64,000 nt of DNA, taken from Flavobacterium sp. Root186 (GTDB lineage: Bacteria; Bacteroidota; Bacteroidia; Flavobacteriales; Flavobacteriaceae). The notes under the pieces are model-generated. The model searched no databases and was not told the DNA's origin. It saw nothing but the letters and a program-made list of their open reading frames with translations. The stretch is from contig NZ_LMHW01000013.1 of NCBI RefSeq assembly GCF_001428525.1, positions 125,175 to 189,174 on the forward strand. Direction: 5' to 3'. This document shows positions 63,965-64,000 of this stretch, one piece after another. Positions within the stretch are counted from its first letter, which is position 1, and every line of letters begins with the position of its first letter. Both the position numbers and the translations under genes were made by a program.

Positions 63965-64000
63965 TTGTTTAATTTTTTAAATTAATTGAATCTGATAAAT

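Overview
The window is a low-GC, gene-dense chromosome segment from a Bacteroidota bacterium, most likely a Flavobacterium-like soil or plant-associated species. The reasons are a SusC/SusD pair, a hybrid two-component system with a beta-propeller sensor, many lipoproteins with short N-termini ending in a lipobox Cys, and promoters of the TTG-N17-21-TAnnTTTG type rather than the E. coli type. I saw no tRNA, rRNA, CRISPR array or intact mobile element. The only mobile DNA is a decayed REP-associated (IS200-like) transposase between REP palindromes at about 5.9-6.8 kb.

Layout. (a) 0-14 kb: three DUF1254/DUF1214 lipoproteins (905-2440, 7044-8534, 8642-10093) and a large periplasmic arylsulfatase (10656-13043). 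These are interleaved with an M28 peptidase, a Crp-like regulator with an SDR, and the transposase relic. A 24-bp palindrome (GGTTKCA-N10-TGMAACC with a TTATAA centre) lies upstream of two of the DUF1254 units and of the sulfatase, so they probably form one regulon. (b) 13-16 kb: small stress or unknown genes (DUF1826, PRC-barrel plus a 51-aa membrane peptide, an NTF2-like protein). (c) 16-39 kb: a xylan/xylo-oligosaccharide utilisation locus with a GH8 exo-oligoxylanase, a GPH-type sugar symporter, SusD, SusC, HTCS, GH97, GH3, a fused SGNH + CE1 esterase, GH43 and a divergent PL14-like lipoprotein. Four LacI-type operators sit in its two control regions, and two of them overlap recognisable -33 boxes. 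(d) 39-46 kb: AraC, IMPase-like and NmrA genes; a TetR unit whose operator occurs both before tetR and before the downstream thioesterase; and flavin/FMN oxidoreductases. (e) 46.8-49.6 kb: a LytS/LytT-type two-component pair, then an orphan acetolactate synthase small subunit preceded by two consecutive isoleucine-rich leader peptides, each with its own terminator. (f) 49.6-53.2 kb: a membrane protein, a 7TM-AraC regulator and a secreted alpha/beta hydrolase.

(g) 53.3-60.9 kb is the most interesting part. It is a tight six-gene minus-strand operon encoding a ThDP-dependent 2-keto-acid decarboxylase, an FAD amine/amino-acid oxidase, a ferritin-like VioB/RebD-type protein, a cysteine-rich 195-aa protein with repeated CX5C units, a DUF692 multinuclear iron oxidative enzyme (MNIO) and its DUF2063 partner. 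It reads as an MNIO peptide-modification system joined to amino-acid oxidation and dimerisation chemistry, and I do not know a described system with this composition. (h) 61-64 kb: a Gfo/Idh/MocA oxidoreductase and divergent HxlR regulator with a clear shared operator, a TonB-C-domain lipoprotein disrupted at a nine-base homopolymer, and a DUF1080 glycoside-hydrolase-like protein.

All functional calls come from reading motifs by eye. No database search was run.
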